Shown here: positions 17,282-25,780 of the stretch, in pieces
How the letters are laid out: each line of letters opens with the position of its first letter
Position numbering within the stretch: the stretch's first letter is position 1
Origin: Mesorhizobium sp.
GTDB taxonomy: Bacteria; Pseudomonadota; Alphaproteobacteria; Rhizobiales; Rhizobiaceae
Direction: 5' to 3'
DNA: 64,000 nt
Assembly (NCBI GenBank): GCA_004020875.1
Contig: SAPZ01000006.1
Span: 1-64,000 of the forward strand
Translations under genes and position numbers: made by a program
The notes under the pieces: generated by a model
Told to the model about the DNA's origin: nothing
The model's input: only the letters and a program-made list of their open reading frames with translations
Databases searched by the model: none

Positions 17282-17452
17282 TCACGGCGAACTGGCGCTG
17301 TTAACAGCGGAGGCAATCGACACAAACTCGGCATTTAGCGCGCCGCCCAGTGAGGTTGCCCCAACCATGATTCCCAAGGCGATAAGCGCTGCAATCAAAC
17401 CATACTCGATGGCCGTTGCTCCGGAATCGTCACGCAGAAAACTCGCTATCAA
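17282..17452 (-). pseudogene. Flp/Fap-type pilin subunit lacking a good start codon
   Basis: The frame encodes FLRDDSGATAIEYGLIAALI and continues with ALGIMVGATSLGGALN, the unmistakable type IVb (Flp) pilin: the prepilin-peptidase-like G-ATAIEY motif, then a hydrophobic helix. Normal Flp genes start with an ATG 8-12 residues before this point. Here the frame is open upstream but has no ATG; the only candidate is a TTG at 17452 with no ribosome site. No tad/cpa assembly genes are nearby. It is either decayed or an unusual TTG-started gene (56 residues). Confidence 0.65.
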
Positions 17453-17700
17453 GGGAGGTTTCTGGTTTTTATCGAAGTTAGAAAAGCTCGGCGGGCTGCA
17501 GGGAATGGGATTGCCGATAAGTCACGACTTATGCGTCATCCCAGCATGCGCGACAGTGATTTGACCAAGCGGCCCGGCAAGGGCTGGACACCCTGGAAGG
17601 AAGGCGACGGCAAAGACGCTGGCTAAGCTCCTCTGGCGACTACGGATTCGCAGATCTTGGCGGCGGTACCCAGTTGGCGGCCAATCGCAGCCCCCAAGGC
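17453..17700. other. Spacer between the Flp-like frame and the hydrolase gene
   Basis: 248 bp with no convincing gene. A 31-codon plus-strand frame at 17531-17626 exists but has no ribosome site or known motif. No terminator with a T-run was found for the hydrolase operon that ends at 17701. Confidence 0.3.
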
Positions 17701-18297
17701 TCACCCCGCCATACGGGCGGCTGCGAGGTCGAGCCCCTCGCGACTGATCGAATGGCCAAGGCCCGGCAGCAGACTCAAGGAAATGTCGGCGCCCGCGGCG
17801 GAAAGACGTTTGTGCGCGCTCTGCGCCTCGGTCGGCGGGATCACCGGATCGGCGGCACCATGCAGCAGCAGAACCTTTGTTCGGGGCGAAGGGGCAAGCG
17901 GGGCCAGCGTCGCGAGTCGGCCGGAGAAGCTGATCACGGCGCCAAATCTCCAACTACCGGAGGCGATCGCATCGAGCGCCATGATGCCGCCTTGCGAGAA
18001 GCCCAGCAGCGCCACGCGCTCGGCGTGGCCGCTCAGGCCGTGTCGTTCGATCAGCGCGGACACGGCGGCGTCGAAAGCCGGCCGCGCGGCGGCGATGCGC
18101 CCGGCCCGGTTGGCCTCCGTGACGCCCGAGATCGAGAACCACTGCCGTCCCGGGCCGCCCTGATCGAAAGGGTCGGGGCCGTCGGGCGCTTCGAAGGCGG
18201 CATCGGGCAGACACGGCACGAGGTAGTCCGCCAGCGGCGTCATATCGGCGCCCCGGCTGCCGACGCCATGCAGCAATATGACCAGGGAGACGGCCAT
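17701..18297 (-). CDS. Alpha/beta hydrolase, carboxylesterase/phospholipase (MhqD-like)
   Basis: 198 residues from the ATG at 18297, which shares its A with the stop of the upstream glutathione-transferase-type gene (TGATG). The fold is compact: VILLHGVGS oxyanion region, nucleophile elbow GFSQGG, acid in GAADPVIPP, and His in GLGHSIS. It belongs to the small carboxylesterase/phospholipase group that includes MhqD of quinone-stress operons. It is last in a ygiD-type/reductase/hydrolase operon, so a role in aromatic or quinone detoxification is inferred. Confidence 0.85.
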   Translation of the reverse strand: MAVSLVILLHGVGSRGADMTPLADYLVPCLPDAAFEAPDGPDPFDQGGPGRQWFSISGVTEANRAGRIAAARPAFDAAVSALIERHGLSGHAERVALLGFSQGGIMALDAIASGSWRFGAVISFSGRLATLAPLAPSPRTKVLLLHGAADPVIPPTEAQSAHKRLSAAGADISLSLLPGLGHSISREGLDLAAARMAG

Positions 18298-19265
18298 CAC
18301 GCTGCCTCTTTCAGGCGGCCGGCCACTGGATCGAGCCCCGGCAGGTCGGGTCCAACGGGCACGATGCCGGTCGGGTTCAGCCGCTTGATGGAATAGTAGC
18401 CACGCTTGATGTGGTCGATGCTGACCGTCCCGCGCACCCCCGGCACGTCAAGCATGCGAGCGAGATAGGCCGACAGCGCGGGGTAATCCGCGATGCGGCG
18501 AAGATTGGTTTTAAACAAGCCATGATAGGCGGCATCGAAGCGGACCAGCGTCACGAACAGCCGGATGTCTGCCTCGGTGAAGGCTTTTCCCATCAGCCAC
18601 GGTCCGCCCATCGCCAGCCGCGCATCGAGTTCGTCAAGTTGCGCGAATACGTCGCGAAAGGCTTCCTCATAGGCAACCTGTGTCGTGGCGAAGCCCGCGC
18701 GATAGACGCCGTTGTTTAGCCGCCGGTAGATCAGGGCGTTCAGCGTATCGATTCCCGCCCTCAGCGGCTCGGGGTAGAGATCGGGGCCCGAGGCCAGACT
18801 GCCGAAACCCGAGTTGAACATGCGCAGTATCTCGGCGGATTCATTGTTGACGATGGCGCCGCGCTGCTTGTCCCACAGCACCGGCACCGTGGCCCGGCCC
18901 GACACATGCGGATCGGCGCTGGTGTAGATCTCATGCAGCCATGTTGCTCCGTTCACCGGGTCCGGCGAGGAAAAACGCCACCCCTGCGTGCCGAGCTCTG
19001 GCTCCACGATCGACAGTGACACGACGTCCTCGAGCCCCTTCAGCTTGCGCGCGATGAGCGTGCGCGAAGCCCAGGGGCAGATCAGGGCGACATAAAGGTG
19101 GTAACGCCCGGGTTCGGCCTTGAACCCGTTCGTTCCGCTCGGACCCGCGCTGCCGTCCGGCGTGATCCAGTTGCGGAAGGTCGAGGCCTGGCGCACGAAG
19201 CCGCCCTTGGCGTCGGTCGCCTGGACGGGTTGCCAGTCCTCGGTCCATTTTCCATCGATAAGCAT
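18297..19265 (-). CDS. Glutathionyl-hydroquinone reductase (YqjG/ECM4-type glutathione transferase)
   Basis: 322 residues. The catalytic cysteine sits in LICPWASRT (near residue 63), the Xi-class hallmark, with flanking family segments YHLYVALICPWA and TVPVLWDKQ. The C-terminal helical domain carries ADIRLFVTLVRFD and KRGYYSIKRLNPTGIVP. Xi-class enzymes reduce glutathionyl-hydroquinones. The gene lies 26 bp after the dioxygenase gene and overlaps the hydrolase gene, so the three are one transcription unit. Confidence 0.92.
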   Translation of the reverse strand: MLIDGKWTEDWQPVQATDAKGGFVRQASTFRNWITPDGSAGPSGTNGFKAEPGRYHLYVALICPWASRTLIARKLKGLEDVVSLSIVEPELGTQGWRFSSPDPVNGATWLHEIYTSADPHVSGRATVPVLWDKQRGAIVNNESAEILRMFNSGFGSLASGPDLYPEPLRAGIDTLNALIYRRLNNGVYRAGFATTQVAYEEAFRDVFAQLDELDARLAMGGPWLMGKAFTEADIRLFVTLVRFDAAYHGLFKTNLRRIADYPALSAYLARMLDVPGVRGTVSIDHIKRGYYSIKRLNPTGIVPVGPDLPGLDPVAGRLKEAA

Positions 19266-19291
19266 TCGGATTCCTTTCGGCGCGCAGGCGG

Positions 19292-20110
19292 TCAGTGGAA
19301 AATGAAGCTGCGCATTGACACCGAGGCGATGTCGATGGAGTCGTTCATGAAGGTCAGTTGGTCCTTTTCGTCGGTCACGCCGGCGGCCGTGAGGGCCGGG
19401 AGGTAGTGGTCGGGCGTCGGCTGGGCCATGGCGAACAGACTGCCCATCAGCTGCCGGTCGGCCAGCGCCGCGAAGTCGCGCGCCGCCAGCCGGTCGGCAA
19501 AGAAGCTGTCGAACTCGACCGCCCAGTCATAGGGCTCGCCACCCCAGCGCATGGCGCGCAGGTTGTGCACCACGTTGCCCGAGCCGAGGATCAGCACGCC
19601 CTTGCCGCGCAGCTCGGTCAGCTCCTTGCCGATCTGCAGATGCCAGTCCAGATCCTTCGACATGTCGATCGAGAGCTGGAACACCGGCACATTGGCATCG
19701 GGATAGAGTTTCGTCAGCACCGACCAGGCGCCGTGGTCCAGGCCCCAGGTGTCGTCGGCCTCCGCATGATGGCTGGCGAGCAGGCTGACCACTTCTCGCG
19801 CGAGTTCCGGCGCTCCGTGGGCCGGGTATTGCGCGGACTGGAGTTCTGGCGGGAAGCCGTAGAAATCGTGAATCGTGCGAGGCAGGGCCGAGACGTCGAC
19901 CAGCGTCGTGCCGCGCGTCATCCAGTGAGCCGACACCACCAGGATCGCCTGCGGCCGTGGCAACGCCTTGCCCAAATCGCTCCAGGAACGGGAATAGGCA
20001 TTGTCCTCGATCGCGTTCATCGGCGAGCCGTGGCCGAGGAACACCACCGGCATCCGGTCCGACGCTTTCAGCCGACTCTTCAGATCCTGCATCGACGCGG
20101 GAAGACTCAT
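19292..20110 (-). CDS. Class III extradiol ring-cleavage dioxygenase (4,5-DOPA dioxygenase, YgiD-like)
   Basis: 272 residues from the ATG at 20110, which has AAGGAG upstream; a longer frame to 20161 is unlikely. It has the LigB-fold features FLGHGSPMNAIEDN with the first metal His, SAHWMTRGT, DFYGFPPELQ, and DHGAWSVLTKLYPDANVPVFQLS. Non-haem iron or zinc YgiD-type enzymes open catechol rings such as DOPA. It is first gene of the operon with the reductase and hydrolase, and is divergent from a LysR regulator. Confidence 0.9.
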   Translation of the reverse strand: MSLPASMQDLKSRLKASDRMPVVFLGHGSPMNAIEDNAYSRSWSDLGKALPRPQAILVVSAHWMTRGTTLVDVSALPRTIHDFYGFPPELQSAQYPAHGAPELAREVVSLLASHHAEADDTWGLDHGAWSVLTKLYPDANVPVFQLSIDMSKDLDWHLQIGKELTELRGKGVLILGSGNVVHNLRAMRWGGEPYDWAVEFDSFFADRLAARDFAALADRQLMGSLFAMAQPTPDHYLPALTAAGVTDEKDQLTFMNDSIDIASVSMRSFIFH

Positions 20111-20207
20111 CTCCATCTCCTTCAATGTCTGGCGGCGCCCATAAGCGCCTGTCTGCAGCAATATGTCATCGGAGATTTGAGAATAAAATGACGTATGTTA
20201 TGAATAA

Positions 20208-20228
20208 GTGAGAACAGAATGTTCTCAC
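20208..20228. promoter_or_regulatory. 21-bp perfect palindrome, candidate LysR operator
   Basis: GTGAGAACA and TGTTCTCAC are perfect inverted 9-mers around GAA, 14 bp before the lysR-type start at 20243 and within the 132-bp divergent promoter region. Its position suits autoregulation and control of the divergent dioxygenase operon. It overlaps the alternative ATG at 20219, an argument against that start. Confidence 0.6.
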
Positions 20229-20242
20229 TGTGGCGAGGTGGT

Positions 20243-21133
20243 ATGGACTTTCTCGATTGTTTGCGGGCCTTCGTGGCGACCGCGCGGGCCGGTTCGTTCA
20301 GCCAGGCGGCCGAACGCCTGGGCATATCCAACAGGCTGACGTCGAAATATGTGGCCGCGCTGGAGGAGCGGCTTGGCGTGAGGGTTCTGCAGCGCACGAC
20401 CCGGCGCGTCGGCATCACGCCCGAGGGCGAGGACCTGCTGCGGCGGGCACCGGCGCTGCTCGATGACATCGACGACCTGCTTGCGAGCTTTTCCGAGGAG
20501 GGAAAAGGGCTTTCGGGGAGCCTGCGGGTATCGGCGCCGGTGACATTCGGTCAGACGCATGTGCAGGCACTCCTGCGTGGCTTTGCGATGAACCATCCCG
20601 ATCTGGTGATCGACCTGCAACTGGACGATGCCTATATCGACCTTGCCGCTCGCGGGGTGGATGTGGCCTTCCGCATCGGCGAGTCGAACCAAAGGTCGCT
20701 GGTGACCCGCAAGCTCGGCACGATCTCGAGCATCATGCTCGCTTCGACGGACTATATCGCTCGCCGAGGAACTCCCGAAAGCCCCAGGGATCTGTTGCGG
20801 CACGACTGCATCGTGGACACAAACCGCCGCGATGCCATGCACTGGCCGCTGGAACATGGCGGGCGGACCGAGGAATTCCCCGTTCATGCCCGCTTCATGG
20901 TGAACTCCGCGCAAGTGGCGCTGGATCTGGCGCGGGCTGGTCTGGGCATCTCGTTTTGTCCGCGGTTCGTGATCGGCGCGGACATGAGATCCATGGGACT
21001 CGTCCAGGTGCTGCCCGGCTATTCCAACCCGGCCTCGCCCGTTTCGATGGTTTGGCTTGAAGGGCGGGTATTGCCGCGCAAGGTTCGCAGCCTGATAGAC
21101 TATGTCGTGGCCGAAACGCGCGGAGTGATCTGA
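20243..21133 (+). CDS. LysR-family transcriptional regulator
   Basis: 296 residues from the ATG at 20243 (MDFLDCLRAF), preceded by GAGGTGG. The winged helix-turn-helix occupies residues 1-60 (AGSFSQAAERLGISNRLTSK), followed by a linker and the periplasmic-binding-like effector domain. The gene is divergent from the dioxygenase-reductase-hydrolase operon, so it probably activates that operon in response to an aromatic or quinone. The effector is unknown. Confidence 0.92.
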   Translation: MDFLDCLRAFVATARAGSFSQAAERLGISNRLTSKYVAALEERLGVRVLQRTTRRVGITPEGEDLLRRAPALLDDIDDLLASFSEEGKGLSGSLRVSAPVTFGQTHVQALLRGFAMNHPDLVIDLQLDDAYIDLAARGVDVAFRIGESNQRSLVTRKLGTISSIMLASTDYIARRGTPESPRDLLRHDCIVDTNRRDAMHWPLEHGGRTEEFPVHARFMVNSAQVALDLARAGLGISFCPRFVIGADMRSMGLVQVLPGYSNPASPVSMVWLEGRVLPRKVRSLIDYVVAETRGVI

Positions 21134-21293
21134 AGTGTGGACGCGTGCCACAATCTCGCCCTGTTGTGGCCATAATCGATTAACATCGTGATAAGCAATT
21201 CCTGTGCAAAAGGGATTGGGGATCAAGGTGTTGCTGGCATCGGCGGACGCTTGGCTCCGTCGAGTGGCAGCACGGTAGGGGACAATCGAAAAC

Positions 21294-22559
21294 ATGCAGA
21301 CTCCGACGCGCCCGCGTCTTCGTCGCGCTTCTGCTTTCGCCCTGTGCGCCCTTTCGGGCCTGCTGCTGGCTGCCTGCGCCTCGCAACCCGAGCCGAAGGG
21401 GATGGTCTACAAGAAGGCCCGTCCCAAGGAATATTTCGCCGAATCCGAATATGGCGTGAAGGCAAGCCCGCGCGTTCAGTTCATGCGCCGTGGTGGAGGC
21501 CGCGATCAGCTAGGGAAGCCCTATCAGGTCCGCGGGAAATGGTATTATCCGAAGGAAGATAGGAAGGGTTTCACCAAGGTCGGGCTGGCCTCCTGGTATG
21601 GTGACGCCTTTCACGGGCGTTTGACCGCCAACGGTGAAGTCTACGACATGACGCATCTGACCGCGGCGCATCCGACGATGCCGCTGCCGAGCTACGCCCG
21701 CGTCACCAATCTGGACACCGGCAGTTCGGTGATCGTTCGCGTCAACGACCGCGGTCCCTATCATGAAGGCCGCATCATCGACGTCTCAGAACGTGCCGCG
21801 CAGATGCTCGACTATGACAAGGTCGGCACGGCCCGGGTTAAAGTCGAATATGTCGGCCGCGCACCGCTCGATGGCGACGACGATCAATATCTGGTGGCGT
21901 CCTACCACCCCGGCAAGAACCGGCCGGATCCCTCGGACGGTTTGCCGACCGGCGTGATGGTGGCCATGAACGGTCCGTCGCCGAGCTTGTCGGTGGGCGC
22001 GCCGCCGGCCGCTGTGCCGTTCCCCGGACAGTTGACCAATTCGGGGCAGGCGTTTGCCGCGCAGCCGGGCCTCTCGGAACAGCCGACCGTGCAGCCGGCA
22101 GCGTTCTCGGTGCAAGGCGCCAGCGATGTCGTGCTGCCCGATTTCGGACCGATCGTCCCGGAGCGGCCGGATCTCCGCCTCCCGCCGAATTCGCCCTTCG
22201 CCATGGCTTCGCTGTCCTATGCGGATGAGCGGGTGAAACGCGCCGATGTCTTCGCCGCCCTTGATGCCAGCGGCATGTCGCCGGCCGATATCCTGCAATC
22301 GTGGAAGAAATCGAACCGCCAGGAACAGGCGCCTGTATCCGACTACGTCGCCGCCGGTTCCTTTGACGAAGCCGCCGAGGCCAAGCGTGTGGCCGCCGCG
22401 CTCGAGCCGTTCGGCCGGACCGAGATCCAGCGCACCGAGCTTGACGGCAATGACTGGTACGCGGTCAATGTCTATCCGGATGGGCACGGCAGCATTGACG
22501 ACCTGCTCCAGGCAGCCTGGTCGCATGGCGCGCCGGACGCGCTGGTTGTGCGTAACTGA
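21294..22559 (+). CDS. rlpA: RlpA-family septal-ring lytic transglycosylase lipoprotein
   Basis: 421 residues. The N-terminus is a lipoprotein signal with lipobox LLAACAS. The double-psi beta-barrel domain reads GLASWYGDAFHGRLTANGE and continues to VRVNDRGPYHEGRIIDVSERAA, the RlpA core. A proline/alanine-rich middle follows. The last 80 residues are a SPOR-like peptidoglycan-binding domain (DYVAAGSFDEAAEAKRVAAA). RlpA cleaves denuded glycan at the septum in Pseudomonas. It is followed by a PBP5-like gene. Confidence 0.9.
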   Translation: MQTPTRPRLRRASAFALCALSGLLLAACASQPEPKGMVYKKARPKEYFAESEYGVKASPRVQFMRRGGGRDQLGKPYQVRGKWYYPKEDRKGFTKVGLASWYGDAFHGRLTANGEVYDMTHLTAAHPTMPLPSYARVTNLDTGSSVIVRVNDRGPYHEGRIIDVSERAAQMLDYDKVGTARVKVEYVGRAPLDGDDDQYLVASYHPGKNRPDPSDGLPTGVMVAMNGPSPSLSVGAPPAAVPFPGQLTNSGQAFAAQPGLSEQPTVQPAAFSVQGASDVVLPDFGPIVPERPDLRLPPNSPFAMASLSYADERVKRADVFAALDASGMSPADILQSWKKSNRQEQAPVSDYVAAGSFDEAAEAKRVAAALEPFGRTEIQRTELDGNDWYAVNVYPDGHGSIDDLLQAAWSHGAPDALVVRN

Positions 22560-22675
22560 CCAATTTCGTACTGCACGTTGGTCCGGTCGAAAAAACCCTG
22601 CTAGCTTGGCCGAGGGGTAGTCTTTGCGCAATTCCGGGCGACGCTCCGGTTTTGCTCAGATTGGGTCGAGATTTC

Positions 22676-23854
22676 ATGCAATTGCGCATTCTTCCGCCTT
22701 TCGCCAGCCTTCTGGGATTGGTGCTGGCGCTGCTTTGCGCCGCCCCGGCGGGCGCGCAGCTGTTCGAGACCAAGGCGACGCAGGCGTTCATGATCGATGC
22801 GGACACCGGCACGGTGCTTTTCGCCAAGGACCCCGACAAGCCGATCCCACCGGCCTCGATGGCCAAGCTGATGACGATGGAGATGGTCTTCAACGCCATC
22901 AAGTCGAAGCGCATCACGCTCGACGACACGTTCGTCGTCAGTGAAAACGCCTGGCGCACCGGCGGCGCGCCGTCGGGAACCTCGACCATGTTCGCCAAGC
23001 TCAAATCGCAGGTCCGCGTCGAGGACCTGATCCAGGGCGTCACGGTTCAGGCCGCCAATGATGGCTGCATCGTGCTTGCCGAGGGCATGGCCGGCTCTGA
23101 GGCGAATTTCGCCGCGCAGATGACGGATCGCGCCCGCCAGCTCGGCCTGTCGAAATCGACCTTCGTCAATTCGACAGGCCTGCCGGCCGACGGCCAACAG
23201 ACGACGGTGCGCGAGCTAACGATGCTGGCGCTGCGTCTGTGGCGCGACTATCCCGAGTTCTTCCACTATTACGGCCAGCCGGACTTCACCTGGAACAAGA
23301 TCGCGCAGAGGAACCGCAATCCGCTGATCGCCATGGGCATCGAAGCCGACGGCTTCGTCGCCGGCGCCAGCGAACAGGCGGGCTTCGGCCTGGTCGGCAC
23401 CGTCACCCACAACGGCATCCGCGTGATCGCCGCGCTCACCGGGCTGGCGAATGACCGCGAACGCTCCGAGGAAGCGCGCAAGCTGCTCGACTGGGGCTCG
23501 CGGTCCTTCCAGAAAACCGAGATCTTCGCCAAGGACGAGGTGGTCGGGGAAGCGCAGGTCTTCGGCGGCGTCAAATCCGGCCTGGCCTTGAAAGCCAAAG
23601 GCCCCGTGGACATCTTTCTGCCGATAGCCAACCGCGACAAGCTGACCGCCAGGATCGTCTACCAGGGTCCGGTATCGGCGCCGGTCGAGCAAGGGCAACC
23701 GGTCGGTGAGCTGCGCGTTTGGATAGGCGATACGCTCAGCCAGCAGACGCCGCTCTATGCCGCCGAGTCGGTGAAGGTGGGCACGCTGCCGCAGCGGGCG
23801 CTGGATGCCGTCAAGGAACTCGCCGTTGGCTGGCTACGTCAGAAACATTTGTGA
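22676..23854 (+). CDS. PBP5-like D-alanyl-D-alanine carboxypeptidase family protein with altered active-site motifs
   Basis: 392 residues from the ATG at 22676 with a signal peptide ending AAPAGAQ. The serine-containing SxxK motif is intact (PPASMAKLM). The second motif reads AAN (VQAANDG) where SxN is expected, and the KTG position reads VAG (EADGFVAGASEQAGFG). A PBP5 C-terminal beta domain and an amphipathic tail (VKELAVGWLRQKHL) are present. The family trims pentapeptides in the periplasm; with two of three motifs changed, activity is doubtful. Confidence 0.85.
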   Translation: MQLRILPPFASLLGLVLALLCAAPAGAQLFETKATQAFMIDADTGTVLFAKDPDKPIPPASMAKLMTMEMVFNAIKSKRITLDDTFVVSENAWRTGGAPSGTSTMFAKLKSQVRVEDLIQGVTVQAANDGCIVLAEGMAGSEANFAAQMTDRARQLGLSKSTFVNSTGLPADGQQTTVRELTMLALRLWRDYPEFFHYYGQPDFTWNKIAQRNRNPLIAMGIEADGFVAGASEQAGFGLVGTVTHNGIRVIAALTGLANDRERSEEARKLLDWGSRSFQKTEIFAKDEVVGEAQVFGGVKSGLALKAKGPVDIFLPIANRDKLTARIVYQGPVSAPVEQGQPVGELRVWIGDTLSQQTPLYAAESVKVGTLPQRALDAVKELAVGWLRQKHL

Positions 23855-23866
23855 TGGGGCAAGTTC

Positions 23867-24601
23867 GTGGACCTTTTGTCGGACGGGGGCTATGACAGCG
23901 GCCAGCACGAGCAAAGGCAGTCTCGATTGGCGAGCGGATTTTTCATCACCTTCGAAGGCGGCGAAGGAGCAGGCAAGTCGACGCAGATCGAGCGGCTGGC
24001 GCGGCGCATGCGTGCCAAGAAATACGAGGTTCTGGTCACCCGCGAGCCGGGCGGCTCGGCCGGCGCCGAGGCGGTAAGGCACGTGCTTCTGTCCGGCGCG
24101 GCCGAGCCGTTCGGTCCGAAGATGGAGGCGATCCTGTTCGCCGCAGCCCGCTCCGATCATGTCGAGCAGGTCATCCGGCCGGCGGTCGAGCGCGGCTCGA
24201 TCGTGTTGTGCGACCGCTTCATTGATTCCTCACGCGTCTACCAGGGCGTCACCGGTGGTCTGGATGCGGATTTCATGCAGGCGCTGGAGGCGGTTGCCAT
24301 CAACGGCATGATGCCGGACATGACGCTGATCTTCGATATCGATCCCGTTGAAGGCTTGAAACGGGCCACGGCACGGCGGAGCGCCGGCGACGCCGCCGAT
24401 CGTTTCGAGAAGGAGACCTTGGCCATCCACCGGCGGCGGCGCGAGGCTTTCCTGGCCATCGCCGCGGCGGAGCCGGAGCGCTGCATCGTCATCGACGCGG
24501 CGGCCGATCCCGACACGGTGGAAAATGTCGTCACCGCGGCCGTCTTCTCGGCGCTGGAAGAGAGGATGCCGGCGCAAAGGATCGAGACGGCGCCGGCATG
24601 A
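23867..24601 (+). CDS. tmk: Thymidylate kinase
   Basis: Up to 244 residues; the homologous part begins [15 protein letters not shown] near residue 25, so the true start may be the TTG at 23927 rather than the GTG at 23867. The P-loop GEGAGKST, the dTMP-binding DR in [10 protein letters not shown], and a lid with basic residues ([12 protein letters not shown]) are present. It phosphorylates dTMP to dTDP. It overlaps holB by ATGA, as often in alphaproteobacteria. Confidence 0.93.
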   Translation: MDLLSDGGYDSGQHEQRQSRLASGFFITFEGGEGAGKSTQIERLARRMRAKKYEVLVTREPGGSAGAEAVRHVLLSGAAEPFGPKMEAILFAAARSDHVEQVIRPAVERGSIVLCDRFIDSSRVYQGVTGGLDADFMQALEAVAINGMMPDMTLIFDIDPVEGLKRATARRSAGDAADRFEKETLAIHRRRREAFLAIAAAEPERCIVIDAAADPDTVENVVTAAVFSALEERMPAQRIETAPA

Positions 24602-25653
24602 TCTTCGAACGCATCGCCCCGGAGCAGCACGACACGCTAGACGGCGTGCCTGAGCCGGCTGAAACGCCGCGGCTGATCGGCCACGCGACGGCAGCGGGGA
24701 TGCTCGCCGGCGCCTACCGCTCGGGCAAGCTGCCGCATGCGCTGATTTTCGTAGGGCCGCTCGGCATCGGCAAGGCGACACTGGCGTTCCATCTGGCGCA
24801 CCATCTTCTGAAATATCCGGATTTCAGGATTGCGCCCGACACGCTTGCGGTTCCCGATCCGGCTTCCTCGCTGTTTCGCCAGATCGCCACCGGCGCGCAT
24901 CCGGGCGTGCTGCATCTTACGCGCCCTGCCAACGACAAGACCAAGAGCTTCAAGACGGTGCTGACCGTGGACGAAATCCGCAGGGTCAGCCGCTTCCTGT
25001 CGATGACCTCCCATGACGGCAGCTACCGCGTCGTCATCGTCGATCCGGCCGACGACATGAACACCAACGCCGCCAATGCCTTGCTCAAGAATCTCGAGGA
25101 GCCGCCGGCGCGCACCTTGTTCATTCTGATCGTGCACGCGCCGGGCAGCCTGCTGCCGACGATCCGCTCGCGCTGCCAGATGGTGCGGCTGGCGCCGCTC
25201 GCGGCCGACGAGCTGATGGCGGTGCTGGAAAATGTCGAGCCGCCGCCGCCGGATGATCCGGCCGCACGCGCAGCGCTCGCCGAGCGGGCAGGGGGCAGCG
25301 CACGCAACGCCATCCTGCTCACCCAATATGGCGGGCTGGAGATCGCCGGCGCGCTCGATACGCTGGTGGCCGCCAGGAAGCCCGACATCGCCGGCGCGCA
25401 CCGCCTTGCCGAGGCCGTGGCGGGACGCGACCAGGCGATCCAATTCGACATCTTCAACCGCCGCGCGCTCGATATGCTTTCGGAGGCCTCAAGCGAAGCG
25501 GCGTTGTCCGGCGACCTTGCCAGGGCCAAAACCCTGTCCGAGGCTTGGCAGGAGGCGCTGAACACGATATCTGAGGCCGAGACCTACAATCTCGACAAGA
25601 AGCAGCACGCCCTGACCATGATCGACCGCCTGAATTCTGCGATGCGAATGTGA
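24598..25653 (+). CDS. holB: DNA polymerase III subunit delta-prime
   Basis: 351 residues, overlapping tmk by 4 bp. The AAA+ clamp-loader domain has a Walker A-like loop ([13 protein letters not shown]) and the helicase-like sensor region [21 protein letters not shown], followed by [11 protein letters not shown], the SRC motif. No zinc-finger cysteine set is seen, as is usual for alphaproteobacterial delta-prime. It is part of the tmk-holB-metG-tatD cluster. Confidence 0.93.
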   Translation: MIFERIAPEQHDTLDGVPEPAETPRLIGHATAAGMLAGAYRSGKLPHALIFVGPLGIGKATLAFHLAHHLLKYPDFRIAPDTLAVPDPASSLFRQIATGAHPGVLHLTRPANDKTKSFKTVLTVDEIRRVSRFLSMTSHDGSYRVVIVDPADDMNTNAANALLKNLEEPPARTLFILIVHAPGSLLPTIRSRCQMVRLAPLAADELMAVLENVEPPPPDDPAARAALAERAGGSARNAILLTQYGGLEIAGALDTLVAARKPDIAGAHRLAEAVAGRDQAIQFDIFNRRALDMLSEASSEAALSGDLARAKTLSEAWQEALNTISEAETYNLDKKQHALTMIDRLNSAMRM

Positions 25654-25664
25654 CGGCTCGTTCG

Positions 25665-25700
25665 ATGCATGCCGTTGGCCCACTTTCGGGCGGCATGCAT
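25665..25700. promoter_or_regulatory. Perfect 10-bp hairpin in the holB-metG gap
   Basis: ATGCATGCCG and CGGCATGCAT pair perfectly across a 16-nt loop, 11 bp after the holB stop. No T-run follows. It could be a processing site, a weak attenuator of metG, or a protein-binding palindrome. Confidence 0.4.
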
Positions 25701-25780
25701 TGGCCTCGGGATGGCAATCGATGTTCCGATGCGTTATCCACCGCCACAACTCACATTCAGATATTCATGACGGTTCATTC

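Noticed and set aside
16984..17334. Minus-strand frame of 116 codons over the tRNA-Ser downstream spacer
   Set aside because: It overlaps the better supported small ORF and Flp frame and shows no domain features.
17531..17626. 31-codon plus-strand ORF
   Set aside because: No ribosome site, no recognisable motif, no hydrophobic segment; likely chance.
20219..20242. Upstream ATG for the LysR-type gene
   Set aside because: Lies inside the perfect palindrome and has no ribosome site; the ATG at 20243 has GAGGTGG.
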